From Streptomyces glaucescens (GTDB lineage: Bacteria; Actinomycetota; Actinomycetes; Streptomycetales; Streptomycetaceae): a stretch of DNA of 64,000 nucleotides. A program made the translations under genes and the position numbers. The stretch is from contig NZ_CP009438.1 in assembly GCF_000761215.1 (NCBI RefSeq), forward strand, positions 3,737,001 through 3,801,000, written 5' to 3'. This document shows, piece by piece, positions 1-8,026 of the stretch (positions are counted from its first letter, which is position 1; each line of letters starts with the position of its first letter). Under the pieces are notes generated by a model. It was not told where the DNA came from. It saw nothing but the letters and a program-made list of their open reading frames with translations, and did no database searches.

Positions 1-27
1 GGCCCCGACCGTTCACCGGTCGGGGCC
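1..27. terminator. Perfect inverted repeat, probable terminator
   Basis: GGCCCCGACC and GGTCGGGGCC form a perfect 10-bp stem around a 7-nt loop (GTTCACC), followed on the + strand by TTC. It could end a + strand gene lying left of the window, or act about 50 nt downstream of senR on the - strand. No long U-tract is present, as is usual for high-GC actinobacteria. Confidence 0.7.
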
Positions 28-76
28 TTCGCCGTCGACGGCGCCCTGGGTGTTTCGGCGTCGTCGACGGCACCGC

Positions 77-724
77 TCACGGGACCAGGCGGCGTTCCTT
101 CGTCGCCGCCACCGCCGCCGCCCTCGTGGTGACGCCGAGTTTGTCGTAGATGCGGCGCAGGTGGGTCTTGACGGTGGCCTCGCTGATGTAGAGGGTGCGG
201 GCGATGTCGCGGTTGGTGAGGCCCCGGACGAGGTGGCCGAGGATGTCGCGTTCGCGTGGGGTGAGGGTCGGCCGGGGGGTGCGCAGGTGGGACATCACCC
301 GGCTGGCGACGGGGGGTGAGAGGGTCGTGCGGCCCTCGGCGGCGGCGTGGATGGCGGTGAAGAGTTCCTCGGGGCGCTCGGCCTTGAGGAGGTAGCCGGT
401 GGCGCCCGCCTCGATGGCGCGGGTGATGTCCGCGTCGGTGTCGTAGGTGGTCAGGACCAGGACGTGGGGGACGGATGCCGGCCCGCCCCGTCCGTCCTCG
501 CCCGCCGCCAGGATGCGGCGGGTGGTTTCGACGCCGTCCATGCCGTCGCCCAGCTGGAGGTCCATCAGGACGACGTCGGGGCGGAGTCTGCGGGACAGCG
601 CGACCGCCTCCTCGCCCGTGGCCGCCTCGCCGGCGACCTCGATGTCCGGGGCGCTCGACAGCAGGGCGCGCAGGCCCGCGCGGACCACGGCGTGGTCGTC
701 GCAGAGGAGGATCCGTACGGTCAT
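77..724 (-). CDS. senR: NarL/LuxR-family response regulator, SenR-like
   Basis: A 215-residue DNA-binding response regulator of a two-component system. The receiver domain occupies about residues 1-120, with the acidic pocket D9/D10, a phospho-acceptor Asp near D55 (VVLMDLQL) and a conserved Lys near K114 (GYLLKAE). A LuxR-type helix-turn-helix fills about residues 150-210 (LTPRERDIL...TVKTHLRRIYDKLGV). Its ATG overlaps the stop of the upstream kinase gene as ATGA, so the pair is translationally coupled. The name rests on context: a NarL-type pair divergent from a secreted HbpS-like heme protein is the known SenS-SenR-HbpS arrangement of Streptomyces, where SenR controls redox and heme-response genes. 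The response regulator family is certain; orthology with SenR is inference. Confidence 0.9.
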   Translation of the reverse strand: MTVRILLCDDHAVVRAGLRALLSSAPDIEVAGEAATGEEAVALSRRLRPDVVLMDLQLGDGMDGVETTRRILAAGEDGRGGPASVPHVLVLTTYDTDADITRAIEAGATGYLLKAERPEELFTAIHAAAEGRTTLSPPVASRVMSHLRTPRPTLTPRERDILGHLVRGLTNRDIARTLYISEATVKTHLRRIYDKLGVTTRAAAVAATKERRLVP

Positions 725-2037
725 TGCGGCTCCGCAGGTGGGCTGGTCAGGGGGATCGCCGCCGACAGGACCGTGCCTTCGCCGGGGGCGGACTCGATCG
801 TCAGGGTGCCGCCGAGCTGACGGAGGCGGGCACGCATGGCGGGCAGGCCGTGGCCGCGGATGCCCGGGGCGCCCTCGGTGTCCGGGGCGAAGCCGCGGCC
901 GTCGTCGGCGACGTCCAGGACGATCTGGTCGTCCAGACAGGTCAGGGTGATCGTCGCGGTGCCGGCCGCCGCGTGTTCGCGGACGTTGGCCAGGGCGCCC
1001 TGGGCGATGCGCAGCACGGCGGACTCGACCAGGGCGGGGAGGGGGGCGGCGGGGGTGCCTTCCGTGTGCAGGCGGACCGTCAGGGCGGCGTCGCTCTCCC
1101 GGGCCGCCAGCGCGGCCAGGGCGTCCCGCAGGCCCGTGCCGCCCGCCAGGTCGGCCGGGGCGAGGTCGTGGACGAAGCGGCGGGCCTCGGCGAGGTTGTG
1201 CTCGGCGACGGAGGCTGCGGTACGGACGTGGGAGCGGGCCGTTTCCGGGGCGGTCTCCCACAGGCGGTCCGCCGCCTGGAGCAGCATCCGCTGGCTGGAC
1301 AGGCCCTGGGCGACGGTGTCGTGGATCTCCCGGGCCAGCCGTTCCCGCTCGGCGAGCATGCCCTCGCGGCGTTCGGTGGCGGCGAGGACGCGGCGGGTGC
1401 GGACCAGGTCGTCGATGAGGGCGCGCTGACGGGCCGACTGGCGTTCCATCGTGACGAACACGGCCGTCGCGATCGCGGCCACCGCCGGGGGTGCGAGGAG
1501 GACGTTCGGGTCGGCCCAGCCGGCCAGTTCGAGCTGGGCGGCCACGACCAGGGCGGTGAGCAGCGCGACCAGGGTGACCGCGGCGCGCGGCGGAAGGGTG
1601 CGCAGGCCGGTGTAGAAGAGCGGGACGGCGCACCACGCGAAGCTCGGGGCGAGGGCCACCAGGGCCGCCCAGGTGGCCACGACGGCGCCCAGCCAGATCA
1701 GGCGGCGCGCGGTGAGACGGGCGCCGAGCGCCGGGCCGAGCACGTACAGCGCCGCCAGCAGCACCGAGAGGGCGAGGACCCAGGGGGTGCGGGGTTCGGG
1801 ACCGTGCCGGGCCAGGTAGCGGGCGAGGGAGGCGCCGAGCAGCACGAAGAAGGCGGTGTGCATGACGACGGTGAGGGTGGTGCGGGCGTCGCGTCCGGCG
1901 CCCTGCGCGTGCCGTCCGGCATCCTCCGCGTTCGGTCCGGCATCCTCCGCGTTCGGTCCCGCGTCCTCCACCGGTTCGACGTCCGGTGCCGGGTGCCGTA
2001 CCGCGTCCCGTGCCGCGTCGTCCGTCGTGTGCCGCAT
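721..2037 (-). CDS. senS: NarL-type sensor histidine kinase, SenS-like
   Basis: A 438-residue membrane histidine kinase. About five hydrophobic segments lie between residues 58 and 196. A HisKA_3 dimerisation helix follows with the phospho-acceptor His near H239 (LAREIHDTVAQGLSSQ), then a HATPase_c domain (DVADDGRGFAPD, GIRGHGLPAMRARL). The ATG at 2035-2037 is preceded by a strong GGAGGGAG ribosome site, so longer in-frame starts are not needed. The N-terminus carries short repeats (EDAGPNA twice, then related units) that look variable rather than functional. It is coupled to senR by an ATGA overlap and divergent from hbpS. In the known Streptomyces system HbpS modulates autophosphorylation of SenS in response to redox state and heme; that role is inferred here. 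Confidence 0.88.
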   Translation of the reverse strand: MRHTTDDAARDAVRHPAPDVEPVEDAGPNAEDAGPNAEDAGRHAQGAGRDARTTLTVVMHTAFFVLLGASLARYLARHGPEPRTPWVLALSVLLAALYVLGPALGARLTARRLIWLGAVVATWAALVALAPSFAWCAVPLFYTGLRTLPPRAAVTLVALLTALVVAAQLELAGWADPNVLLAPPAVAAIATAVFVTMERQSARQRALIDDLVRTRRVLAATERREGMLAERERLAREIHDTVAQGLSSQRMLLQAADRLWETAPETARSHVRTAASVAEHNLAEARRFVHDLAPADLAGGTGLRDALAALAARESDAALTVRLHTEGTPAAPLPALVESAVLRIAQGALANVREHAAAGTATITLTCLDDQIVLDVADDGRGFAPDTEGAPGIRGHGLPAMRARLRQLGGTLTIESAPGEGTVLSAAIPLTSPPAEPQ

Positions 2038-2298
2038 GGCGCTCTCCCTCCCTCCCTGTCCGCGCTGAACTGGGCAAACATCTCCATTGTCGGCCCCGGC
2101 GGGCCATCCGGGGTCAGCCGTTCGGATGACCCCCGGGTCGTCCGGTCCGGTGCCGCGGCCGAGCCCCTGCGACGACCCGACGGGCCACGGCACGGCCGGA
2201 GGATCGGCAGTGGCTCGCCTCCCCGGTCGAGCGACGAGCCGAAACGAAGGCCGGCCGATGAGCCGGCCGCTGAGCCGATCGACGAGAGGTCACCCACC
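2038..2298. promoter_or_regulatory. Divergent senS/hbpS promoter region
   Basis: These 261 bp separate two genes that read away from each other, so they must hold both promoters. In the known system SenR binds here; I could not pick out a confident SenR motif or clear -10/-35 boxes by eye. Confidence 0.4.
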
Positions 2299-2871
2299 AT
2301 GAAGCACGGCAAGAAGCTGTCCCGCCCCGCCCGCGTCCTGACCGGCGCCGCCCTGATCGCCGCCGTCGCCGCCACCGGCACGGTCGCCGCGAACGCCGCC
2401 GGCTCCACGGGCACGGCCGCACCCGCGAGCGCCCCGGCCGCCGCGTCGGGTGCCGCGCACGGCGACCTCACGCAGAGCACGCATCTGACGATCGACGCCG
2501 CCCTCGAGGGCGCCCGGGCCGCGCTGGACGCCGCCGAGAAGGACGGCCGGCACGTCACCGTCGCCGTCGTCGACCGCAACGGCAACACGATCGTCACCCT
2601 CCGCGGCGACGGCGCCGGGCCGCAGTCGTACGCGTCGGCCGAGAAGAAGGCGTACACCGCCGTCGCCTGGAACGCGCCCACCTCCGAGCTGGCCAAGCGC
2701 CTCCAGAGCGCCCCCACCCTCAAGGACATCCCCGGCACGCTGTTCCTCGCGGGCGGCGCCCCCGTCACCGCCAAGGGCGCGCCCGTGGCGGGCATCGGCG
2801 TGGCCGGGGCTCCCTCCGGCGACCTCGACGAGGAGTACGCCCGGGCCGGCGTGGCGGCACTCGGCCGCTGA
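2299..2871 (+). CDS. hbpS: Secreted HbpS/GlcG-family heme-binding protein
   Basis: A 190-residue exported protein of the HbpS/GlcG family (PF03928). Residues 1-36 form a signal peptide: a basic start (MKHGKK..RPAR), a hydrophobic core and an Ala-rich cleavage region. The mature part shows family landmarks: LTIDAALEGARAALDAAEK, VAVVDRNGN, SYASAEKKAYTAVAW, and the C-terminal GGAPVTAKGAPVAGIGVAG. In Streptomyces reticuli HbpS binds heme, degrades it, and acts as the accessory sensor of SenS-SenR; the divergent kinase/regulator pair supports the same role here. A start at 2299 is chosen because the signal peptide begins there. The stop lies 2 nt from the convergent copper gene's stop. Confidence 0.87.
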   Translation: MKHGKKLSRPARVLTGAALIAAVAATGTVAANAAGSTGTAAPASAPAAASGAAHGDLTQSTHLTIDAALEGARAALDAAEKDGRHVTVAVVDRNGNTIVTLRGDGAGPQSYASAEKKAYTAVAWNAPTSELAKRLQSAPTLKDIPGTLFLAGGAPVTAKGAPVAGIGVAGAPSGDLDEEYARAGVAALGR

Positions 2872-2873
2872 GG

Positions 2874-4640
2874 TCACTCGATCCGCACGCCGCGCGCCAC
2901 GGTGACCTGGTCGAACTCCGACACCCGCACGGTCACCTTCATCCGCCAGTCGCCGGGCACCGGCAGGTCGAGCCTGTCGGTGGCCCAGTAGCCGCCGCGG
3001 TCGGCGAGTCCGGCGTCGATCGGTCCGATGTCCTGGGCGGGGAGGGTGAAGGTGATCCGCAGTTCGGGGACGGCCACGGGGCCGCCGTCGGGGGCGAAGA
3101 CGACGGCCTGGACGGAGTTCTCGCCGGTGCGGGCCGGGTCGAGGGTGATGTGGACCGTGCCGCTGCCGCCGGGGGTGCCGGTGTCGAAGGGCACGGTGGT
3201 GGTGGTCGTGGGCGGGAGCCCGGCCGCCGGTCCGGCCGCCGCCTCGGCCACGGCGCGGCCCGGCAGGGTACCGGTCAGCAGGGTCGTGAGCGCGAGCACC
3301 ACCACGCCCACGGCCAGTTCGGCGAGCACGGTGCGGCGCAGGCGCCGCCGGTCGGGGCCGGCGGGCGTCCCGCCGGGCCGGCGCGGCTCGGGCGCGGGCA
3401 GCGGCGCCCGCGGCCGCGGCTGCGGGCCTGCCGGGCCCCCCACCGGCGCCGGGACCTGCTCCGGCAGGGCCGGGACCTCCTCGGCCTGCCCCGCCCGCCG
3501 GACCAGCCGTCGTGACGCCGCCGCCGCGCCCAGCAGCACCGCGACCGCCGCGAGTTTGAGCAGCAGGAGGCGGCCGTACGGGGTCCCGCGGAGCGCGTCG
3601 AGGGAGCCGAGGCCACGCCAGGACTGGTAGACGCCGGTGACCGCGAGGACGGTCACGGAGGTGAAGGCGAGGCGGGAGTAGCGGTGCACGGTCGTGGCGG
3701 GCAGGGTGTCGCGGCGCAGGCAGGCGAGCAGCGCGGCGAGACCGCCCAGCCAGGCGGCCATGGCGAGCAGGTGCAGCACCGAGGAGGTCATCGCGACCGG
3801 CACCTGGATGCCGGCGGAGGCGTGCTCGGCGGCGGCCCAGGTGAGGGCGAGGCCCACCGCCGGCACCGCGTGCAGCCAGGGCGTACGGCGCCTGGGCAGC
3901 CCGGCGAGCAGCAGGAGCAGGGCCACCCGGCACAGCAGGGCCGTCCCGGGGCGGCCGGTCGCGGTGCGTCTCAAGCCGTCCATGTCGAGGGCCGTCCACG
4001 GCGCCGTGCCCGTCTCGTAGGGGGCGCGCAGGAGGAACAGGGCGAGGGTCGTCGCGAGCAGGGTCCACCAGCCGGTGGTGAGCAGCCGGCGCAGGGGGCG
4101 GGTGTCGGGCGGGCGGCAGAAGGCGGCGAAGGCCGCGGTGCCGAGGAGGAGGGCCGCGGCGAGGTAGGAGAGGTGTCGGGCGAGGGTGTGCAGGACCCCG
4201 GTCGCCGGGTGCTCGGGCGGGCCGGTGTCCGGCAGCGCCGCCGTACGGCTGCGTTCGCCGACGGAGAAGGTGAAGGCGCCGGAGACGGGGTGGCTGTCGG
4301 CGGAGACCACGCGCCAGGCCACGGTGTAGGTGCCGGTGCGCAGGCCGGGCAGGGGGACGCGGACGGTGTCGTCGCCGTCGGGCGCGTGCCGTGCCTCGTC
4401 GATGCGGACCCGCCGGTTGTCGGGGCCGAACAGCCGCACGGAGCCGTCGAGCAGGCCGACCGACTCGGTGAAGGAGAGGGTGAGCTGCCGGGGCGCGGTC
4501 CTCAGGACGGTGCCGTCGCGGGGGTCGGTGCCGGAGAGGGCGGCGTGCGCGGCGGCGGGCGGGGCGGAGCCGAGGAGGACGAGCAGGGTCAGCAATGCCG
4601 CCAGGAGCGCCGGCCGGCGCAGTCGTCCGCCCACGTGCAT
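2874..4640 (-). CDS. CopC-CopD fusion copper-resistance membrane protein
   Basis: A 588-residue fused copper protein. A signal peptide ends near AHA (residues 31-33), leaving the His typical of a CopC N-terminal copper site. The CopC beta-sandwich runs to about residue 128 (TDPRDGTVL, SFTESVGLLDG, YTVAWRVVSADSHPVSGAFTFSVG). A CopD-type bundle of about eight to nine membrane helices occupies residues 155-390, then a Pro/Arg-rich cytoplasmic loop, one more helix, and an extracellular C-terminal sandwich (about 490-588). Family members bind periplasmic or surface copper and move or buffer it. It resembles the second CopC-CopD gene of this window but stands alone, away from Sco and PCuAC genes. 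Direction of transport is not predictable from sequence. Confidence 0.85.
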   Translation of the reverse strand: MHVGGRLRRPALLAALLTLLVLLGSAPPAAAHAALSGTDPRDGTVLRTAPRQLTLSFTESVGLLDGSVRLFGPDNRRVRIDEARHAPDGDDTVRVPLPGLRTGTYTVAWRVVSADSHPVSGAFTFSVGERSRTAALPDTGPPEHPATGVLHTLARHLSYLAAALLLGTAAFAAFCRPPDTRPLRRLLTTGWWTLLATTLALFLLRAPYETGTAPWTALDMDGLRRTATGRPGTALLCRVALLLLLAGLPRRRTPWLHAVPAVGLALTWAAAEHASAGIQVPVAMTSSVLHLLAMAAWLGGLAALLACLRRDTLPATTVHRYSRLAFTSVTVLAVTGVYQSWRGLGSLDALRGTPYGRLLLLKLAAVAVLLGAAAASRRLVRRAGQAEEVPALPEQVPAPVGGPAGPQPRPRAPLPAPEPRRPGGTPAGPDRRRLRRTVLAELAVGVVVLALTTLLTGTLPGRAVAEAAAGPAAGLPPTTTTTVPFDTGTPGGSGTVHITLDPARTGENSVQAVVFAPDGGPVAVPELRITFTLPAQDIGPIDAGLADRGGYWATDRLDLPVPGDWRMKVTVRVSEFDQVTVARGVRIE

Positions 4641-4719
4641 CGGATCCGTACACCTCCGGGAAAGCCCGCCAGCACTCAGGAGTCATACGGATGCCGCGCC
4701 CCGCGCGTTCAGCCGCTTC

Positions 4720-5193
4720 TCATGGACGGCAGAGTTCCACGATCCGGCCGGCCTGGGACGGGTAACGTGCCGTCAGGTCGGCCGGGTCGCCGTGCTCGTA
4801 GTCGTCGTAGGTGAAGCCGGGGGCCATGGTGCAGCCGAAGAACGTCCAGGAGCCGCCCTCGGCGACCCGGCCGCCCATCCAGGTGTCCGCGGGCACGGTG
4901 AGCTGGACCTGCTGGCCGCCGAGGACGTCCGGGCCCAGCACGGTGGTGCGGGTCGTGCCGTCGGGGGCGAGCAGGAGGAGTTCCAGGGGGTCGCCGAGGT
5001 AGAAGTGCCAGATCTCGTCGGTGGGGAGACGGTGCAGCGCGGAGTGGTCGTCCCGGGTGAGCAGGGCGACGATGGCGCTGCCCTCGGGGCGGCCGTCCGG
5101 ACGTTCGGGCCCGGCCCAGGTGCGCCGGAACAGGCCGCCCTCGCGCGGGATCGGTTCCAGTCCGTAGTGCGCGACAAGGTCTTCTGGCGTCAC
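4720..5193 (-). CDS. DUF985 cupin-fold protein
   Basis: A 157-residue single-domain cupin of the DUF985 family. Landmarks are TPEDLVAHYGLEPIPREGG at the N-terminus, the core SALHRLPTDEIWHFYLGDPLELLLL, and the C-terminal SWTFFGCTMAPGFTYDDYE. Family members are small bicupin-like proteins whose substrates are mostly unknown. The frame is open further upstream, but the GTG at 5191-5193 begins exactly where the family's N-terminus is expected, so it is chosen. It lies downstream of the GNAT/penicillin-acylase pair on the same strand with a gap of about 40 nt and could be the last gene of that iron-controlled unit; this is inference. Confidence 0.8.
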   Translation of the reverse strand: MTPEDLVAHYGLEPIPREGGLFRRTWAGPERPDGRPEGSAIVALLTRDDHSALHRLPTDEIWHFYLGDPLELLLLAPDGTTRTTVLGPDVLGGQQVQLTVPADTWMGGRVAEGGSWTFFGCTMAPGFTYDDYEHGDPADLTARYPSQAGRIVELCRP

Positions 5194-5234
5194 GCCGGGA
5201 AGGCTACCGCGGCGTCCGTCTCCGCCCGGGGCCG

Positions 5235-5861
5235 TCACTCCGGGAAGACGGTCTCCCTGCGCAGGAAGGCGAGCTGGGCCCGCTTCTGCGGGATGTGCAC
5301 CTCCGGCAGGTCGACCTCGGGAAGCACCACCGCCGGGCCCGTCTCGAAGCCTTGCCTCGCGAACCGGGCGATGGCCTTCTCGTTGCGCACGTCCGGGTCG
5401 ACGACGACCCGGCGCCGGCCCAGGGTGCGGAAGACGTATCCGGTGACGGCGGCCACCAGTCCGGCCGTCCAGCCGGAGCGCGCGCCGCCCGTCGCCGAGG
5501 AGGGAGCGAGGAGCAGGTGGACACCGATGTCGCCCGGCTCGACCTGGTAGCACTCGCTCACCCGGTCGGCCTCCGGCTCGTAGGTCTGGAGCAGGGCGGC
5601 CGGGGTGCCGTCCTTCACGACGAGGAAGGCGTGGTGGGTGTCGAGGGTCTCCATGTGGAGGTAGACGTCGGCGACCTGCTCCCGGGTCAGGCCGTTCATG
5701 CCCCAGAAGGCGGCCCGCTCCTCGCTGACCCAGCCGTGGACGACCTCGGCGTCCGCTGTGGCGTCGAGGGGCAGGATGCGGACGGTGCCGAAGCCGTCGA
5801 CCGCCTCCTCGTGGACGGTTTCACGTGAAACATAGGGGTCGGACAGCGGCTGCTCAGACAT
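5235..5861 (-). CDS. GNAT acetyltransferase of the siderophore (IucB/AlcB) type
   Basis: A 208-residue acyl-CoA N-acyltransferase. It has the layout of siderophore-biosynthesis acetyltransferases (PF13523): ADAEVVHGWVSEERAAFWGM near residue 40, HAFLVV, a YEPEADRVSECYQVEPGDIGVHLLLAP block, and the CoA-binding region around residues 140-180 (VFRTLGRRRVVVDPDVRNEKAIARFARQGF). Family members acylate N-hydroxy-amines or lysine in hydroxamate siderophores. The gene start overlaps the stop of the penicillin-acylase gene by 8 nt, and the operon lies behind an iron box, so iron-repressed co-expression is expected. A pair of penicillin amidase and GNAT has been linked to aryl-acyl desferrioxamines (DesG/DesH as I recall); I infer but cannot prove that role. 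Confidence 0.82.
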   Translation of the reverse strand: MSEQPLSDPYVSRETVHEEAVDGFGTVRILPLDATADAEVVHGWVSEERAAFWGMNGLTREQVADVYLHMETLDTHHAFLVVKDGTPAALLQTYEPEADRVSECYQVEPGDIGVHLLLAPSSATGGARSGWTAGLVAAVTGYVFRTLGRRRVVVDPDVRNEKAIARFARQGFETGPAVVLPEVDLPEVHIPQKRAQLAFLRRETVFPE

Positions 5862-7944
5862 CGGTCTCCTTCACGAGCTGATCCCAGTCGGTGACGACCG
5901 GGACGAGTTCTCCCCCGGTCCACAGGGGGAGCTGGTCACGGTGGTGCGGCGAGCCGGGCACGCCGGACGCGCCGAACGGCACCACCCAGCGGCTGTCCTC
6001 GCGCCGGGCCAGGTCCCACACGAAACGCGCGGCCGGGCCCCGGGCGGCCAGGTCGGTGAGGCCGGGGACGGCGGAGGTGCACAGCACGCAGTCGTGGTCA
6101 CCGGACAGGCCGGGCTCGTCGTACGACGTGCCGGTCAGCGCCCGCCAGGGGGCGAGGCGGTGGGTGTCGCCCCAGGCTCCCCGCGGCGGCTCCCCCGCGA
6201 CCTCCTCCAGCGCCTCACGCAGCAGGGCGGGACGGTCGATGCCGTACAGCTCCCGCGCGCGCAGGAGGTGTTCGAGGGCGTAGCCGATGCGTACGGTCGG
6301 GTTGAGCCAGGGCATCAGGGCCTCGGGGTACGCGGGCACCCGGGTGAGCGGTGCGAACACCGGGTGTGCGGCGAGGCGGCGGACGAGCGCGCCGCGCACG
6401 GCCGCGTAGGCGGCGGCATCGGTGCTGCCGGCGTCCATGTGGCGGTCCCAGCGCAGCAGCCGGCCGCGCAGCCGTTCGGCCTCGGGGGTCAGGCCGTCGA
6501 GGGCGGCGAGCCCGTCGAGGAGGGGCGCGGCGGAGGCGAGGTGGGTGTCCATGTGGAGCGCGGGCATGTCGCCTGCCGCCCAGCGTTCCTTCTCCGCGAG
6601 CAGGGCGGCGATGCGCTCGGCGCGGTGCGGCGGGGCGAACTCGACGCCCAGGGGCCCCGCGGGGCCGCGCTGGTTGGCCATGACGGCGACACCGTCCGTG
6701 AGGCCCGCGCGAGGCGGCTCCAGCCAGCCGGTCCACTCGTGGCCGGGCTCCCAGGCGGGGACGGGCCGCACCCGGTTGGCGAGGGGCCGCTGCGGCACCC
6801 GGCCCGCGACCCGGTGCAGGGTGCCGCCCCGGGTGTCGGCGGCCTGGACCACGTTGACCGGCTCGGCCCACCGGTCGAAGGCCCGGTCGACGTCGGCCAC
6901 CGTGCGGGCCCGCAGCAGCGGCAGCAGGGCGCCGAAGCCGAGGTCGGCGGTGACGCGGGGCGGGTAGCGCAGGCTGAGGGCCAGCGGGGTGCCGTCGTCG
7001 AGGCCTTCCGGGCCGCCCGCGACGACCGGGCCCCGGTCGGTCTCGATCACCTCGACGGGCACCATCTCCTCGCCGCGCACCTCGACGTACTCGGTGTGCA
7101 GGGCGGCACGGTGCCAGGCGCCGTCGGGGCCGAGGGCCTCCACCCCGGCTCCGGTGCGGCGCAGCCGTTCCTCGTAGAGGTCCTGGTAGTCGGCCATCGC
7201 GTTGGTGATGGCCCAGGCGACGTGGCCGGTGTGGCCGAAGTGGGCGATGCCGGGGATGCCGGGCACGGCGAGGCCGATGGCGTCGAACTCGGGGCACGAC
7301 AGGTGGATCTGCTGGTAGACGCCGGGGTCCTCGATCCAGCGGTGGGGGTCGCCGGCGATGACGGCGTGGCCGGTGACGGTGCGTTCGCCGGAGACCAGCC
7401 AGCCGTTGCTGCCGGAGGTGCCGGGCCCGTCGGTGGCGAACAGTCCGACGGCCTCGGGCCCCAGGTGCCGTACGGCGTGGGCGCGCCAGAGCTTGGCGGG
7501 GAAGCCGGCGAAGAGGATGTGGGTGGACAGCCAGACGGCGAACGGGGTCCAGGGCTCCCAGCGGCCGGGCGCGAGGCCGGTCCGGGTGAACTCGGGGGTG
7601 CGGCGGGCGCCTTCCGCGAGGGCGTCGTTGACGCCGTCGACGTACGCCCGGACGAACGCGGCCGACTCCGGGTCGCGTACGGTGAGGGCGTCGAAGCAGC
7701 GGCGGGCGGTGTCGGCCAGCCGGGCGCGGCGGGCGAGCAGGTCCCAGGAGAGGGCGTCGGTGCCGAGGAAAGCCGCCGACGTGCCCTGGGCCCGGTGGCG
7801 TTCGGTCTCGAGCTGCCAGGCGCGGTCGAGGGCGGTCACCCGGCCCTGGGCGCGGGCGAGTTCGGCCACGCCGCCGGCCCGCAGATGCGGGATGCCCCAC
7901 GTGTCCCGGTAGATCCCGTCGCCCCCGGATCTTTCTGTCGTCAC
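5854..7944 (-). CDS. Penicillin acylase-family Ntn hydrolase, iron-controlled
   Basis: A 696-residue penicillin amidase (PF01804) family protein. The N-terminal part has the family opening DTWGIPHLRAGGVAELARAQG. The autoprocessing site that would free the catalytic Ser is visible near residue 179 (TSGSNGWLVSG). Later blocks IAGDPHRWIEDPGVYQQIHL, GIPGIAHFGHTGHVAWAIT and MANQRGP are typical. No signal peptide is seen, so it is probably cytoplasmic. The GTG at 7942-7944 is chosen because AAAGAGGGG sits 7-8 nt before it, and because longer starts would run through the iron box. It overlaps the downstream GNAT gene. The family hydrolyses amides such as penicillin G, acyl-homoserine lactones or acyl precursors; iron control suggests a siderophore-acyl role. 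Confidence 0.85.
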   Translation of the reverse strand: MTTERSGGDGIYRDTWGIPHLRAGGVAELARAQGRVTALDRAWQLETERHRAQGTSAAFLGTDALSWDLLARRARLADTARRCFDALTVRDPESAAFVRAYVDGVNDALAEGARRTPEFTRTGLAPGRWEPWTPFAVWLSTHILFAGFPAKLWRAHAVRHLGPEAVGLFATDGPGTSGSNGWLVSGERTVTGHAVIAGDPHRWIEDPGVYQQIHLSCPEFDAIGLAVPGIPGIAHFGHTGHVAWAITNAMADYQDLYEERLRRTGAGVEALGPDGAWHRAALHTEYVEVRGEEMVPVEVIETDRGPVVAGGPEGLDDGTPLALSLRYPPRVTADLGFGALLPLLRARTVADVDRAFDRWAEPVNVVQAADTRGGTLHRVAGRVPQRPLANRVRPVPAWEPGHEWTGWLEPPRAGLTDGVAVMANQRGPAGPLGVEFAPPHRAERIAALLAEKERWAAGDMPALHMDTHLASAAPLLDGLAALDGLTPEAERLRGRLLRWDRHMDAGSTDAAAYAAVRGALVRRLAAHPVFAPLTRVPAYPEALMPWLNPTVRIGYALEHLLRARELYGIDRPALLREALEEVAGEPPRGAWGDTHRLAPWRALTGTSYDEPGLSGDHDCVLCTSAVPGLTDLAARGPAARFVWDLARREDSRWVVPFGASGVPGSPHHRDQLPLWTGGELVPVVTDWDQLVKETDV

Positions 7945-7964
7945 CCCTGTGACCCCTCTTTGCT

Positions 7965-7983
7965 TTAGGTTAGGCTTGCCTAA
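7965..7983. promoter_or_regulatory. Iron box (DmdR1/IdeR operator)
   Basis: TTAGGTTAGGCTTGCCTAA matches 17 of 19 positions of the actinobacterial DmdR1/IdeR consensus TTAGGTTAGGCTAACCTAA. It sits between the divergent penicillin-acylase operon and the siderophore-interacting protein gene, 21 nt from the former start and 43 nt from the latter. DtxR-family repressors loaded with Fe2+ bind such boxes, so both transcripts should rise under iron starvation. Confidence 0.9.
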
Positions 7984-8026
7984 GTCATTTCGTGGCGGAA
8001 TCGTACGCGAAGCGCGAGGGGGGTCC

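Noticed and set aside
50..2871. Long open frames on the + strand across the senR/senS genes
   Set aside because: They have no start with a ribosome site and no family match, and lie antisense to clear regulator and kinase genes; at about 73% GC such shadow frames are expected. Only the last part (from 2299) is a real gene.
7949..8026. An upstream start for the siderophore-interacting protein
   Set aside because: It would put the iron box inside the coding region and lacks a ribosome site, whereas ATG 8027 has GAGGGGGG.
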